A DNA stretch of 64,000 bases, taken from Levilactobacillus brevis. GTDB taxonomy: Bacteria; Bacillota; Bacilli; Lactobacillales; Lactobacillaceae. Of this stretch, positions 31,222-41,911 are shown piece by piece. Both the position numbers and the translations under genes were made by a program. The stretch spans positions 1,736,001 through 1,800,000 of the forward strand of contig CP032931.1 of the NCBI GenBank assembly GCA_003666485.1, in the 5' to 3' direction. The notes beneath the pieces were generated by a model. It saw only the letters and a program-made list of their open reading frames with translations. It was not told the origin of the DNA and made no database searches. Numbering within the stretch: position 1 is the stretch's first letter; each line of letters begins with the position of its first letter.

Positions 31222-33380
31222 TGAAAGATTCCCACGAGCGTCAAACGATGAATAAGCAACCGAACAGAAACCGCAAGAGTCTTGGCCGGTTTCTGTTTTA
31301 CGCTATCTGCCTGTTGTTTATCTTTATCGTTTGCCGCTTTTCGTATATCGCCATTGGTAAGAGCGTGCAAAATGTCAATTTGAGTTCTCAGACACAAAAA
31401 TTGTATACGGCGAACGAGACGCTCAAGGCCAAGCGGGGCACCATTTACGATGCCAATGGCCAGGCGATTGCTGAGGATACCAGTGTGTATTCCTTGTACG
31501 TGGTCCTGGATAAGCGGCAGGTCGGGTTAAACGGCCAGAAGCTTTACGCCACCAACAAGGGCAAAATTGCGACCGTTCTGGCAAAGTACCTGCCCATCAG
31601 CCGTAAACAGGCGCTCAAGACGTTGAACCCCAGTAAGAAGAACACGTTCCAAGTGGAATTTGGGACGGCGGGGCAAAACATTTCGTTGACCACGAAGCAG
31701 CAGATTCAAAAGGCCCATTTGAACGGGGTCAATTTTATTCAACAAGAAGCGCGGCTCTATCCCAACGGTATCTTTGCCTCTCATCTAGTCGGCCTGGCCG
31801 AATCCAAGACCAACAAGGCTGGGGAGACGTCATTGATTGGCACGATGGGGCTGGAACAAGCGTTTAACAAGCAACTGACCGGGACGAACGGTTCCCAGAA
31901 GATCAAAAAAGACATGTACGGGTACCAGTTGCCGGGCACCAAGCAGAAATACAAGAAGGCCAAGAACGGCGACAACGTGTACACCACGCTAGATACGCGC
32001 CTCCAGACCTTGTTGGAAACGGAAATGAGCAGTGTCCAAGACCAAGTCAAGGCCAATTCCATGAACGCCGTCTTGATGAATGCCAAGACCGGGGCGATTC
32101 TCGCCGCGACCCAACGGCCGACGTTCAATGCGTCGACCAAGGCTGGGCTGGGGCAAATCTGGCGTAATACGCTGGTCCAAGACGCCTACGAGCCGGGGTC
32201 GACCATGAAGATCTTCACCCTGGCATCGTCCATCGACAGTGGCAACTACAACGGTAATGCCACGTATCAATCCGGGCGCTACACGATTGGGACGCAAACG
32301 GTACCCGATTGGAACACGTCTGGGTGGGGGACGATTACCTACAACAAGGGATTTGCCCTCTCCAGTAACGTGGCCATGGCCCATTTGGAACAACAGATGG
32401 GAGCCAAAACCTGGAAAAAATACATTGACCGATTCCGCTTCTTGAAGAGCACCCATTCGGGTCTGCCGGGTGAATTGACCGGGAGTATTGCCTTTAAGCG
32501 GCCGATCGAACAGGCCGACACGTCGTTTGGTCAAGGGATTCAGGTCACGTTCTTCCAGATGCTCCAGGCGTTGACCGCCGTCAGCAATAATGGGAAAATG
32601 ATGAAGCCTTACGTGATTAGTAAGGTCGTTGACCCGAATACCAATAAGACCGTTGCCAAGTACAATCCCAAGACCGTGGGGACCCCCATTTCGGCCAAAA
32701 CGGCTAAAGCGGTTCGCAAACATATGGAAGATGTCGTCTACAAGAGTTATGGTATTGGGGGCGACTATAAAATGAGTGGCGAACGCGTGGCCGTGAAGAC
32801 CGGGACCGCCCAAGTCAGCAACGGGAGCGGCTACCTCTCTGGCGACGACAGTTATCTCTATTCCGTCGCGGCCATGGTTCCCGCAAGCAATCCCAAGTAC
32901 GTGATGTACATCACCATGAAGCAACCGCATCTGGGCAGTAAGACCGCCACGCAACTGTTGGCATCGATCATGAAACCCGTCATGGCGCGGGCGCTGCAAG
33001 AAGATGCTGAGACCAAGAACACCACGAGCGCCAAGATGCCGGCAGTGACCGGCAAGACCACGACGAGCGCCGCCAGTGCACTGACCAAGGCGGGCGCGAC
33101 CGTGACCACGTTGGGTTCCGGCAGTAAGGTGTTAAGTCAGTCCGTGAAGACGGGAACGTCCCTGTATCAGGGCCAACGCGTCTTCTTGAAGACCGGCGGA
33201 GTTGTCGCTTTGCCAAGTTTAACCGGCTGGTCTAAGGGTGATGTGGTAAAATTAGCACAGTTAGAAGGTTTGAAACTGACGGTATCCGGCGACGGGTACG
33301 TCACGAAGCAAAGCGTCAAGGCCGGCACTACCGTCGGATCGGGCGCTGGGCTAACGGTAACCTTGAAACAAAATAAATGA
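31221..33380 (+). CDS. ftsI: Class B penicillin-binding protein with PASTA domains (division transpeptidase)
   Basis: 719 residues. One N-terminal membrane helix (about 24-45), a PBP dimerisation domain, and the transpeptidase with Ser327 in PGSTMK, Ser381-Ser-Asn383 and Lys526-Thr-Gly. Two C-terminal PASTA repeats occupy about 595-719, a PBP2x-type trait. It cross-links septal peptidoglycan outside the membrane. The start overlaps ftsL. The Met ten codons in is an alternative start. Confidence 0.94.
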   Translation: MKDSHERQTMNKQPNRNRKSLGRFLFYAICLLFIFIVCRFSYIAIGKSVQNVNLSSQTQKLYTANETLKAKRGTIYDANGQAIAEDTSVYSLYVVLDKRQVGLNGQKLYATNKGKIATVLAKYLPISRKQALKTLNPSKKNTFQVEFGTAGQNISLTTKQQIQKAHLNGVNFIQQEARLYPNGIFASHLVGLAESKTNKAGETSLIGTMGLEQAFNKQLTGTNGSQKIKKDMYGYQLPGTKQKYKKAKNGDNVYTTLDTRLQTLLETEMSSVQDQVKANSMNAVLMNAKTGAILAATQRPTFNASTKAGLGQIWRNTLVQDAYEPGSTMKIFTLASSIDSGNYNGNATYQSGRYTIGTQTVPDWNTSGWGTITYNKGFALSSNVAMAHLEQQMGAKTWKKYIDRFRFLKSTHSGLPGELTGSIAFKRPIEQADTSFGQGIQVTFFQMLQALTAVSNNGKMMKPYVISKVVDPNTNKTVAKYNPKTVGTPISAKTAKAVRKHMEDVVYKSYGIGGDYKMSGERVAVKTGTAQVSNGSGYLSGDDSYLYSVAAMVPASNPKYVMYITMKQPHLGSKTATQLLASIMKPVMARALQEDAETKNTTSAKMPAVTGKTTTSAASALTKAGATVTTLGSGSKVLSQSVKTGTSLYQGQRVFLKTGGVVALPSLTGWSKGDVVKLAQLEGLKLTVSGDGYVTKQSVKAGTTVGSGAGLTVTLKQNK

Positions 33381-33401
33381 GAATGAGGATTGAGAGAGAC
33401 A

Positions 33402-34373
33402 ATGATGAATGTACTGTTGCCACTGTTGGGTGGATTTATAATTACGGCGGCCTTTATGCCGTCACTGATCCGGTATTTCCGGGCGCGGCACGAAGGGCAA
33501 ATGATTCGTGAAGAAGGGCCCACGTGGCACGAAAAGAAATCGGGAACCCCGACCATGGGTGGTCTCCTGTTCATTATTGCCATCGTGATCATGACCTTGG
33601 TCACCAGCTGGGCGTTAGCGCCACACCACGTCTTATCAACCACGTGGATTCTGCTCTTTATCCTGGTCCTATACGGGGCCTTAGGGATGTGGGACGACAG
33701 TATCAAGCTGTTTCACCGGCAAAATGAAGGACTGAAGGCCTGGCAAAAATTGCTGGGTCAAATCGTGGGGGCGTTGATCCTCTTTTGGGTCTACACCCAC
33801 GAACAGTTGCCCATGGAATTACACGTTCCCGGGCTCGGCAACTGGCATATGAGTGCCTGGTACGCCATCTTCGTCATTATTTGGTTAGTTGGGTTCAGTA
33901 ATGCCGTAAACCTCTCCGATGGCTTAGACGGCCTGGTAAGTGGCTTAGCCAGCATCTCTTTCTTGGCATACGGCATCGTGGCCTGGCAACAACACCAGAT
34001 GAACATTGCTCTATTCTGTTTTGCCGTAGTCGGCAGTCTCCTCGGCTTTCTCATTTTTAATCACAAACCAGCCAAAATCTTCATGGGTGACACCGGCTCA
34101 CTAGCATTAGGTGGTGCCTTGGCCGCAGTCTCAATTCTGTTGCATCATGAATTGTCCCTGCTGTGGATCGGTTTGGTCTTTGTGATCGAGACGGCGAGTG
34201 TTATTTTGCAAGTTGCCTCATTCAAACTGACCGGAAAGCGTATCTTCCTGATGAGTCCGATTCACCATCACTTCGAAATGAAGGGCTGGAGCGAATGGAA
34301 GATTGATTTCACTTTCTGGGGCGTGGGCTTGGTTACCGCGTTGACCGGTGTATGGGCAATCTTGGCAAAATAG
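33402..34373 (+). CDS. mraY: Phospho-N-acetylmuramoyl-pentapeptide transferase MraY
   Basis: 323 residues and about ten membrane helices. Family motifs: [29 protein letters not shown], the catalytic Asp region [11 protein letters not shown] and the histidine loop [14 protein letters not shown]. It transfers phospho-MurNAc-pentapeptide to undecaprenyl phosphate to make lipid I. Start at ATG 33402 (adjacent ATG 33405 possible). Here it is followed by a terminator and a repeat rather than directly by murD. Confidence 0.96.
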   Translation: MMNVLLPLLGGFIITAAFMPSLIRYFRARHEGQMIREEGPTWHEKKSGTPTMGGLLFIIAIVIMTLVTSWALAPHHVLSTTWILLFILVLYGALGMWDDSIKLFHRQNEGLKAWQKLLGQIVGALILFWVYTHEQLPMELHVPGLGNWHMSAWYAIFVIIWLVGFSNAVNLSDGLDGLVSGLASISFLAYGIVAWQQHQMNIALFCFAVVGSLLGFLIFNHKPAKIFMGDTGSLALGGALAAVSILLHHELSLLWIGLVFVIETASVILQVASFKLTGKRIFLMSPIHHHFEMKGWSEWKIDFTFWGVGLVTALTGVWAILAK

Positions 34374-34385
34374 CGTCTGACGACT

Positions 34386-34427
34386 AATGGGCTAACTGGC
34401 TCATTAGCGCTGGTTAGCCCATTTTTT
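34386..34427 (+). terminator. Intrinsic terminator after mraY
   Basis: AATGGGCTAAC and GTTAGCCCATT are perfect arms followed by T6. It splits the dcw cluster into two transcripts. Confidence 0.85.
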
Positions 34428-34450
34428 GTCTTAGCGTGGGCTAAATTTTT

Positions 34451-34775
34451 TGCCTGCGGCTGCCAGGGGTTCCGCCTGCTCTGGGGAACGCCTTCAGCCT
34501 GAGAAGCGGTCTTCCGACACAGCTGGCTCCACCCCTGGCAGCCTCCGGCGGATTTAGTGTGTTAAGGCAGAATGGTTGTCAGCGGGTGTCCACAGTTATG
34601 AGTCCGGTTGGTCTCGCTACACAGTCCGTGCTGGTGCCTTACCGTTCGCTAGAGATGCGTTGGAACGCTGAGGGCGACGGCTTGAGCCGAAGAGCGGTCT
34701 CAAGCCGCAATTTGGTGCCGGTAGACCGCGTTTTCAAATTGGTGCAGCACTATCTGGGATGACGACACCATTCAG
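34451..34775 (+). repeat. Composite intergenic repeat, copy 3 (short A, B in opposite orientation)
   Basis: The A module at 34451-34549 keeps both ends (TGCCTGCGGCTGCCAGG and CCTGGCAGCCTCCGGC) but has lost its middle. The B-like part at about 34638-34770 is inverted relative to other copies, with an inner hairpin CAATTTG / CAAATTG. There is no gene in 34428-34977. Confidence 0.7.
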
Positions 34776-34791
34776 GTTTTGTCTAGTTGCC

Positions 34792-34820
34792 AGGCCATTG
34801 GTTTCGGTTATGCTGGATGT
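34792..34820 (+). promoter_or_regulatory. Possible murD promoter
   Basis: TTGCCA, 16-bp spacer, TATGCT lie just past the repeat. A promoter is needed here because a terminator follows mraY. Confidence 0.35.
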
Positions 34821-34977
34821 GATTGGCTAATGTCAATCTGCTGATTGATTGCTGCTGTCGCAACCGGACAACTGACCTACCACAGTAAGTGGCCAGTAAA
34901 ACGTTGTGCCGCAGTAGACATGATTATCAAAAAAATTAAATCGATGAATCAAAGAGAATGGAGAGCGAGCGGTTATT

Positions 34978-36357
34978 ATGAAACAAATCACGACGTATCA
35001 AGACAAAAAAGTGCTGGTCTTGGGATTGGCGAAAAGCGGGGTCAATGCAGCTCATTTATTGAAGCGTCTAGGCGCGCAGGTGACCGTCAGTGATGTCAAA
35101 CCGTTGGCTGAAAACCCGGATGCACAAGCGCTGAAGGATGCCGGTTTCAACGTCATCACGGGTGAACAAACGGCCGATCTATTGGATCCCGGCTATGACT
35201 ATATCGTGAAGAACCCCGGTATCTTTTACGACGTGCCCGTGGTCAAACGGGCCTTAGCCGAAAAGATTCCGGTCATTGGGGAAATGGAACTGGTCGGCGA
35301 GGTAGCCGATGCCGAACTGATTGCCGTCACCGGGAGCAACGGGAAGACCACGACCACTACGATGATCCAAAAGATGGTCGACCATGATCGGCAAGCGGGC
35401 AAGGCCGTTTACGCCGGCAACATTGGGATTCCCGCCAGCAAGGTGGTCCAAGAGGTCACTCCAGACGACACTTTGGTCCTGGAAGTCTCCAGCTTCATGC
35501 TGGTTGAGACGACCGAATTTCATCCCCACATCGCCGTTTTGACCAACATCTTCTCCAACCATTTGGACTATCACAAGACGCGGGCTAACTACGTCGCAGC
35601 CAAGATGAAGATCACGGCGAACCAAACGGCCGATGACTATTTCGTCGTCAACTTTGATAGTCAAGAATGGCGTGATTTGAGTCAAAATACCAAGGCCCAA
35701 GTCGTCCCATTCTCTCGTCAAGACCAATCCGAAGACGGGGCCTACGAGAAGGACGGCATTCTGTACTTTAAGCAAGAAAAAATCATGCCGGCCAGCGAGA
35801 TCAAGGTACCTGGCGACCACAACGTGGAAAACGCCTTGGCAGCGATTGCCGTGGCGAAGATCAAGGGTGTCAGCACGGCAGCCATCGTGGCGGTTCTCAG
35901 AACCTTTGGTGGGGTACGGCACCGGACACAGTTCGTCCTAGAAGCCGAAGGACGGCAATACTACAATGATTCGAAGGCAACCGACATGGAAGCCACGGAA
36001 ATGGCGTTAAAGGGCTTCAAGGCCCCAGTCGTTCTGTTAGCCGGTGGGTTAGACCGGGGGTATACTTTTGAAAAGATGATTCCGTCCTTTAAAGCCCACG
36101 TCAAGGCCATCATCTTGTTTGGTCAGACAGCTAAGTTGCTGGAAGACACGGCCAAGCAAGCCGGCATCAAGACCATCGAACTGACCGATAACGTGGAAAC
36201 GGCGGTCCCATTGGCTTACAAGCTGAGTGATCCCGGTGACATCGTGCTCTTATCACCAGCCAATGCCAGTTGGGACCAATACCCGAACTTTGAGGTTCGT
36301 GGCGACCGGTTCATCAAGGCTGTTGAACAGTTGACTGGGAAACAGGAGGAAAAATAA
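34978..36357 (+). CDS. murD: UDP-N-acetylmuramoylalanine--D-glutamate ligase
   Basis: 459 residues. N-terminal Rossmann-like domain ([15 protein letters not shown]), P-loop [10 protein letters not shown] near residue 120, and the C-terminal [10 protein letters not shown] and [12 protein letters not shown] motifs typical of MurD. It adds D-Glu to UDP-MurNAc-L-Ala in the cytoplasm. Its stop overlaps murG (AATAATG), so the two are coupled. Confidence 0.96.
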   Translation: MKQITTYQDKKVLVLGLAKSGVNAAHLLKRLGAQVTVSDVKPLAENPDAQALKDAGFNVITGEQTADLLDPGYDYIVKNPGIFYDVPVVKRALAEKIPVIGEMELVGEVADAELIAVTGSNGKTTTTTMIQKMVDHDRQAGKAVYAGNIGIPASKVVQEVTPDDTLVLEVSSFMLVETTEFHPHIAVLTNIFSNHLDYHKTRANYVAAKMKITANQTADDYFVVNFDSQEWRDLSQNTKAQVVPFSRQDQSEDGAYEKDGILYFKQEKIMPASEIKVPGDHNVENALAAIAVAKIKGVSTAAIVAVLRTFGGVRHRTQFVLEAEGRQYYNDSKATDMEATEMALKGFKAPVVLLAGGLDRGYTFEKMIPSFKAHVKAIILFGQTAKLLEDTAKQAGIKTIELTDNVETAVPLAYKLSDPGDIVLLSPANASWDQYPNFEVRGDRFIKAVEQLTGKQEEK

Positions 36358-37454
36358 TGCGATTAATGGTATCGGGGGGCGGTACCGGGGGCCATATTTA
36401 CCCGGCACTCGCGCTCATCAAAGCGTTGAAGAAGCGAGAACCGGATTCCGCTATTATGTACGTGGGGTCTGAACGGGGGCTGGAAAGCAGCATTGTGCCA
36501 GCCAAAGGCATCCCCTTTCAAGCAACCCGGATTCAAGGGTTTAAACGGTCCTTATCGCTGGAAAATTTTAAAACGATCTATCTCTTCTTGAAGAGTGTGC
36601 ACGCGGCCAAGAAAATGATTCGGCAATTCAAACCGGACGTGGTCGTGGGAACTGGGGGCTACGTGTCTGGGGCCGTGGTCTACGCCGCAGCGCGCTTGCA
36701 CGTGCCAACCTTGATTCACGAACAAAATAGTGTGGTCGGCGTGACGAACCGCTTCTTGAGCCGTTACGTGGACCGCATCGCCTACGTCTTTGACGCGGCA
36801 CTGGATCAGTTACCAGCAACCAAGATGGTCAAGACGGGGAATCCCCGGGCCCAAGAGGCTGCCGAGATCGTCAGTCATTTTAGCTGGACCGAATATGGTC
36901 TCAAAGATGACGTGCCGACCCTGCTGATCTTCGGGGGCTCTCAAGGGGCATTGAAGATCAACGCCGCTACGGTGGCCGCGATTCCCGAATTTAATCAACG
37001 CAAGTACCAGGTCGTCTTCGTCACCGGTCAGAAACGCTACGACGGCGTCATGGCCGAACTGAAAGACGTCACGGTGGCGGACAATGTGGTTATTAAGCCC
37101 TACATCAGCAACATGCCAGAAGTGCTACCCAAGGTCGCCGCAATCGTCGGTCGGGCTGGGGCCACGAGCTTAGCGGAAATCACGGCCGATGGGATTCCGT
37201 CGATTCTGATTCCTAGCCCGTACGTGACGGCCAATCACCAAATGAAAAACGCGCAGTCCCTGGCTACGGTTGGTGCAGCGGAGATCATCACTGAGGAAAA
37301 CCTGAGTGGCGCGACCTTGATGCGCAAGGCGGACCAGTTGATGAACGACGACGCCTTACGTCAAGACATGGCAGCGGCTTCTAAGCAATTGGGTGTGCCT
37401 GACGCGGCTGACCGCGTGCTTGACGTGGTCGAATCCTTAAAGCAGACGAAGTAG
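36357..37454 (+). CDS. murG: UDP-GlcNAc--lipid I GlcNAc transferase MurG
   Basis: 365 residues. [13 protein letters not shown] near the N-terminus, [26 protein letters not shown] and the donor-site [11 protein letters not shown] are all MurG signatures. It converts lipid I to lipid II on the inner membrane face. Confidence 0.96.
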   Translation: MRLMVSGGGTGGHIYPALALIKALKKREPDSAIMYVGSERGLESSIVPAKGIPFQATRIQGFKRSLSLENFKTIYLFLKSVHAAKKMIRQFKPDVVVGTGGYVSGAVVYAAARLHVPTLIHEQNSVVGVTNRFLSRYVDRIAYVFDAALDQLPATKMVKTGNPRAQEAAEIVSHFSWTEYGLKDDVPTLLIFGGSQGALKINAATVAAIPEFNQRKYQVVFVTGQKRYDGVMAELKDVTVADNVVIKPYISNMPEVLPKVAAIVGRAGATSLAEITADGIPSILIPSPYVTANHQMKNAQSLATVGAAEIITEENLSGATLMRKADQLMNDDALRQDMAAASKQLGVPDAADRVLDVVESLKQTK

Positions 37455-37498
37455 TCTGTTAAGTACCCGAAAAAATAGTGGATGGGAGGTGGGCGGCT

Positions 37499-38359
37499 GT
37501 GAAGTTTCGCTTGAACCGTAATGAATCAAAGCAACAGCAGCATGCCTTGACCCCCTGGGAAGAATACCAGGAACAGGCCGAGGAGAAGCGCAAGCAAGCC
37601 AAGACGCCCAAGTGGATCCACAAGGCTCAGCGAATTGGCGACAAGCTGCCGCGGCTGAAGCATCAGCGTAACCGGAAGCTGATTCGCCGATTAACGATCC
37701 TGTTGACGAGCTTTACCGTGGTCATCCTAGCGATGGTCTACCTGGTCTCGCCACTGAGTCACTTCCCGACGGTCAAAGTCACGGGCACAGCGGCGTTATC
37801 GGCCAAGCAGGTCCAGCAAGCGGCCCACATTCACGCGGGCGATTCCGTGTTCAAGGTGTTGGGTCACGAGCAACGTTTGGCCCAGCGTGCACGCAAACGC
37901 AATACGCGGCTCAAGAACGTTCAGATCACCCTGCGGCGGCCCAATCACGTGACGATTCACGTCAAGGAATTTGCGACCGCGGGTTACGTGATGAAGCAAA
38001 ACCGCTATTATGAAGTCTTGGAAAATGGTGTGGTGAGCCAGCAGTCCGTGACGCAACCCAAGAGTGGGACGCCGGTTTACGGCCACTTCAAGCATGCCAA
38101 GACGCTGCACCGCATGATTTTGCAGTATGCGCAACTGAATGGCGACATCAAGCGCAGCATCAGTGAGATTCAAGATGCCCCGACCAAAGACAACCCGGAT
38201 CGGGTTCATCTATTCATGAACGATGGCAACGAAGTCTACGCCAGCATTGCGAGTTTTGCCAAGAAAATGGCTTATTACCCGGGAATTGCGGCTAAGATGA
38301 AACAAAAGGGTGTTGTCAATTTGGAAGTGGGCGCTTACTCGTATGCCTTCAAGAAATGA
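37499..38359 (+). CDS. divIB: Cell division protein DivIB/FtsQ
   Basis: 286 residues from GTG 37499, with GGGAGGTG eight bases upstream. A basic cytoplasmic region (about 1-65), one membrane helix (about 70-90) and an extracellular POTRA domain (FPTVKVTGTAALSAKQVQQAA) followed by the beta domain. It is a scaffold in the DivIB-DivIC-FtsL complex. Last gene before ftsA. Confidence 0.92.
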   Translation: MKFRLNRNESKQQQHALTPWEEYQEQAEEKRKQAKTPKWIHKAQRIGDKLPRLKHQRNRKLIRRLTILLTSFTVVILAMVYLVSPLSHFPTVKVTGTAALSAKQVQQAAHIHAGDSVFKVLGHEQRLAQRARKRNTRLKNVQITLRRPNHVTIHVKEFATAGYVMKQNRYYEVLENGVVSQQSVTQPKSGTPVYGHFKHAKTLHRMILQYAQLNGDIKRSISEIQDAPTKDNPDRVHLFMNDGNEVYASIASFAKKMAYYPGIAAKMKQKGVVNLEVGAYSYAFKK

Positions 38360-38400
38360 TTTCATTTTGATTGCAGCGAATAAAAAGCGTCATAAAGGCT

Positions 38401-38429
38401 TTTTTAACCCCTAGCAAATGTGGTAAACT
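38401..38429 (+). promoter_or_regulatory. Possible ftsA promoter (extended -10)
   Basis: TGGTAAACT at 38421-38429 forms an extended -10; the -35 is weak. The 11-mer TGTGGTAAACT is shared with the mraZ upstream region. Confidence 0.45.
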
Positions 38430-38501
38430 GTAAAATAATTAGGGAAAAAGCGAATTCATGCAGTGTTATTAGATTGATTAACTTAGGAGGTTCCTTTTTC
38501 T

Positions 38502-39830
38502 ATGGATAATTCAGGGATGTACGTTGGTCTCGATATAGGAACCACCTCAATAAAAGTCATTGTTGCTGAGAATGTTAAAGGGCAGATGAACGTTATTGGC
38601 GTGGGAAACGAACGTTCGAACGGTGTCAGCCGCGGGGTAATCGTGGATATTGACAAAGCCGCTGAAGCAATTCAACGGGCCGTCCGGCAAGCCGAAGAGA
38701 AGGCCAGCATCGAAATTCACGATGTGATTGTGGGAATTCCCGCAAATATGTTAAAAATTGAACCTTGCAGTGGCATGATTGCCATTGATGACCAGTCCCG
38801 CGAGATCACCGGCCGTGACGTGCGTAACGTCGCGACGGCAGCCTTGATTCAAAGCCTGCCGCCAGAACGGGAAGTCGTTGACATCTTGTCCGATGAGTTC
38901 GTCGTTGACGGGTTTGACGGCATCAAGGATCCACGCGGCATGGTCGGTGTCCGATTAGAGTTGCACGGGACCTTGTTTACCGGACCCAAGACGATTATGC
39001 ACAACACCCGCAAAGCCGTGGAACAAGCCGGCTTGAAGTTACGGGGCACGGTCATCAACCCGATGGCCCAAGGCATGATGGTCATGAACGATGGGGAACA
39101 AGACTTTGGGACGATCCTGATCGACCTGGGCGGTGGCCAATCCACCGCTGCCGTTATTCATGACCACCAACTGAAATACATTGATGTGGATCAAGAGGGC
39201 GGTCAGTTTATCACCAAGGATATTTCCGTGGTCCTAAACACCTCACTGGACAGTGCTGAGAAGCTGAAGCGCGATTACGGTTACGCTGATTCGACGCAGG
39301 CCAGTGATGAAGATGAGTTCCCGGTTGACGTGGTTGGGCAAAGCCAACCGACGCCAGTGTCTGAAAAATACTTAGCGGAGATCATTGAGGCCCGTTTGGA
39401 CCAGATCTTCAAACACCTCCGGGCCAACCTGGATAAGGTGCAAGCCTTAGAGCTTCCCGGTGGTATCGTCTTAACTGGTGGGGTCGCCGCCTTGCCAGGC
39501 ATCACCGATTTGGCGACCGACGAATTTAACACAAACGTTCGGGTTTACGTGCCAGATCAAATGGGGTTGCGTCATCCGTCCTTTACGCTGGCGCTGGCCT
39601 TAGTGAAATACTTTGGGGGGCTGAGTGAGATCGACCTGCTCATCAAGAGTGCCTTGACGGGCTCCACCCAACTAGCCGATGAAACCGATGAGATTCGCCA
39701 ACGTGAACAGGCCGCTGAAGCTGAGCAGACCGCACCAGCGCAATCAAATCAGGGTAAGCAACCGAAACCAAAAAAGAAGAAAAATCGGACTGAAGGTATC
39801 AAGAAGTTCTTCAGCGACTTCTTCGACTAA
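38502..39830 (+). CDS. ftsA: Cell division protein FtsA
   Basis: 442 residues of the actin/Hsp70 superfamily: [27 protein letters not shown] and [17 protein letters not shown] form the ATP site, with the 1C subdomain in between. The C-terminus is a charged linker and an amphipathic helix ([11 protein letters not shown]) that binds the membrane. It tethers FtsZ filaments. Strong site AGGAGG before ATG; ftsZ follows after 22 bp. Confidence 0.96.
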   Translation: MDNSGMYVGLDIGTTSIKVIVAENVKGQMNVIGVGNERSNGVSRGVIVDIDKAAEAIQRAVRQAEEKASIEIHDVIVGIPANMLKIEPCSGMIAIDDQSREITGRDVRNVATAALIQSLPPEREVVDILSDEFVVDGFDGIKDPRGMVGVRLELHGTLFTGPKTIMHNTRKAVEQAGLKLRGTVINPMAQGMMVMNDGEQDFGTILIDLGGGQSTAAVIHDHQLKYIDVDQEGGQFITKDISVVLNTSLDSAEKLKRDYGYADSTQASDEDEFPVDVVGQSQPTPVSEKYLAEIIEARLDQIFKHLRANLDKVQALELPGGIVLTGGVAALPGITDLATDEFNTNVRVYVPDQMGLRHPSFTLALALVKYFGGLSEIDLLIKSALTGSTQLADETDEIRQREQAAEAEQTAPAQSNQGKQPKPKKKKNRTEGIKKFFSDFFD

Positions 39831-39852
39831 CGCGAGATGGAGGAATACACAA

Positions 39853-41118
39853 ATGGAATACTCACTAGATTCTGCTCAAAATAACGGCGCAATCATTAAG
39901 GTGATTGGTGTCGGTGGCGGGGGTAACAACGCCGTCAACCGGATGATCGCCGAAGACGTCAAGGGTGTCGAATTTATCGTGGCCAACACGGATGTGCAGG
40001 CCCTCGAAGCCTCAAAAGCCGAAACCAAGATTCAACTTGGGCCGAAATTGACCAAGGGACTTGGCGCGGGTGCCAACCCAGAAGTTGGGGCCAAGGCCGC
40101 TGAAGAAAGCGAAGAACAGATCACCGAAGCCTTACAAGGCGCCGACATGGTCTTCGTCACTGCCGGCATGGGCGGTGGTACCGGGAACGGTGCTGCGCCA
40201 ATCGTGGCTAAGATCGCCAAAGAAGGCGGTGCGTTAACGGTGGGTGTTGTGACCCGGCCATTTAGTTTTGAAGGCCCACGGCGGGGTCGTTTCGCCGCTG
40301 AAGGGGTCGCCGCAATGAAGGAAAACGTGGACACGTTGATCGTCATTGCCAACAACCGTTTGTTAGAAATCGTGGACAAGAAGACCCCAATGATGGAAGC
40401 CTTCCAAGAAGCCGACAACGTGTTACGTCAAGGGGTCCAAGGGATCTCTGACTTGATCACAAGTCCTGGTTACGTTAACTTGGACTTTGCCGACGTGAAG
40501 ACGGTCATGAAAGACCAAGGGGCGGCTTTGATGGGGATTGGCTCTGCCAACGGCGAAAACCGCACGGAAGATGCCACCAAGAAGGCCATCTCTTCACCAC
40601 TGCTGGAAGTGTCTATCGATGGTGCCGAACAAGTGCTGTTGAACATCACCGGTGGTCCAGACCTGTCCTTATTTGAAGCTCAAGCGGCTTCTCAAATCGT
40701 TTCCGATGCTGCGACGAGCGACGTGAACATCATCTTTGGGACGTCGATCGACGAAGACCTGGGCGACGAAGTGCGGGTCACGGTAATTGCAACCGGGATC
40801 GACAAGAAGAAAGAAGAACGGGAAGCTGCCCAACACAGTCGCGTAGCGCGCCGTGCTGACAACCAACCAAGCCGCTCAACGGACAGTCGTAACGAGACCC
40901 CAACCCAAGAAAACGACAAGGATCCATTCGGCAACTGGGATATTCGCGAACCTGCGCACCGGCCAGAACCGAAGAGCACCAACAGCTCCAGCAATGAATT
41001 TGCCGGCGTTGACAAACCTGATTTCAACATCTTCAACCCTAGTGAACACGATACCTCTGCGGGGGACGATAACCAGGGTGAAGATACGCCACCATTCTTC
41101 AAACGGCGGCGCAAGTAA
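39853..41118 (+). CDS. ftsZ: Cell division GTPase FtsZ
   Basis: 421 residues. [16 protein letters not shown], the tubulin signature GGGTGNG at residues 107-113, TRPFSFEG and the T7 loop [17 protein letters not shown] are complete. A disordered linker leads to the conserved tail [10 protein letters not shown], which binds FtsA and SepF. Start is ATG 39853; a longer in-frame ORF begins inside ftsA and is not used. Confidence 0.97.
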   Translation: MEYSLDSAQNNGAIIKVIGVGGGGNNAVNRMIAEDVKGVEFIVANTDVQALEASKAETKIQLGPKLTKGLGAGANPEVGAKAAEESEEQITEALQGADMVFVTAGMGGGTGNGAAPIVAKIAKEGGALTVGVVTRPFSFEGPRRGRFAAEGVAAMKENVDTLIVIANNRLLEIVDKKTPMMEAFQEADNVLRQGVQGISDLITSPGYVNLDFADVKTVMKDQGAALMGIGSANGENRTEDATKKAISSPLLEVSIDGAEQVLLNITGGPDLSLFEAQAASQIVSDAATSDVNIIFGTSIDEDLGDEVRVTVIATGIDKKKEEREAAQHSRVARRADNQPSRSTDSRNETPTQENDKDPFGNWDIREPAHRPEPKSTNSSSNEFAGVDKPDFNIFNPSEHDTSAGDDNQGEDTPPFFKRRRK

Positions 41119-41160
41119 TAGCAGCTCAGATAGAATTCGTGTTGAGAGGAGTGGCGTACC

Positions 41161-41598
41161 ATGGCGGAGAAGTTTAGTCTAAGCAAATTTTTCGGAATGA
41201 ACGACGAGTATGACGAAGACTATGAGGATGAGCCGAAAACGGCCCCCACAGCCCAGTCAACGCCAACTACCCCGAATCGGCCAGTTGATAGTCGAAAGGT
41301 GGTTGCCATGCGATCTGCAAAGCCAAGTACCAGTCATATCGCGATCTGCGAACCGCGAATCTATTCGGATGCCAAGTCGATTGCGAAACAAATTACCGGT
41401 GGGGACGCCGTCATCGTGAATTTTGCCCGGGTGGATGAAGCCCAGGCCCAACGCATCGTGGATTTCTTAAACGGAACCGCGTTTGCCGTGGGTGGCGAAA
41501 TCAAACGGATCGGTGAACAGATCTTTCTCTGTACGCCCCACAACTTTGAGGTCAGCGGCGATGTCGCCGCTAACCTCGGGACTCAAGTCACACAATAA
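41161..41598 (+). CDS. sepF: Cell division protein SepF
   Basis: 145 residues. N-terminal amphipathic membrane-binding helix ([12 protein letters not shown]), an acidic/Pro-rich linker, and the SepF core ([16 protein letters not shown]...[31 protein letters not shown]). SepF bundles FtsZ filaments and helps tether them. Co-directional with ftsZ and yggT. Confidence 0.95.
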   Translation: MAEKFSLSKFFGMNDEYDEDYEDEPKTAPTAQSTPTTPNRPVDSRKVVAMRSAKPSTSHIAICEPRIYSDAKSIAKQITGGDAVIVNFARVDEAQAQRIVDFLNGTAFAVGGEIKRIGEQIFLCTPHNFEVSGDVAANLGTQVTQ

Positions 41599-41610
41599 AG
41601 GAGCTTCGCA

Positions 41611-41892
41611 GTGATACAATTCATACTTTTGCTATTTAAAGTCCTGAACTGGGCCGTGAGCGCCTACATCCTGTTGATCGTGGTGTATGCCTTGCTCAGT
41701 TGGCTCCCTGGTGGCTATCAGTCTAAGTTTGGTCAAATCATTGGTCGGCTAGTTGAGCCGTTCCTCCGTTACTTTGAGTTTGTCTCGGTGGGACCGCTGG
41801 GCTTCGGGCCGGTGGTGGCCATTATCGTGCTCACGCTGGTCCAGTATGGACTATCGGCGTTAGAGCAAATGATTTTTGGCTTAATCTTATAA
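41611..41892 (+). CDS. YggT/YlmG family membrane protein
   Basis: 93 residues with two hydrophobic regions (about 8-30 and 65-90) and the YALLSWLPGGY...GRLVEPFLRYF motif of the YggT family. It sits between sepF and ylmH as in other Firmicutes; function is not settled but linked to membrane and division processes. Confidence 0.9.
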   Translation: MIQFILLLFKVLNWAVSAYILLIVVYALLSWLPGGYQSKFGQIIGRLVEPFLRYFEFVSVGPLGFGPVVAIIVLTLVQYGLSALEQMIFGLIL

Positions 41893-41911
41893 GGAAAAGG
41901 AGGGGAAGGAA

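Noticed and set aside
31989-32999. 336-codon open frame antisense to the division PBP gene
   Set aside because: Shadow of strong codon bias in the sense gene; no start signals, and the sense frame has all catalytic motifs. The same applies to the 222-codon frame opposite murD.
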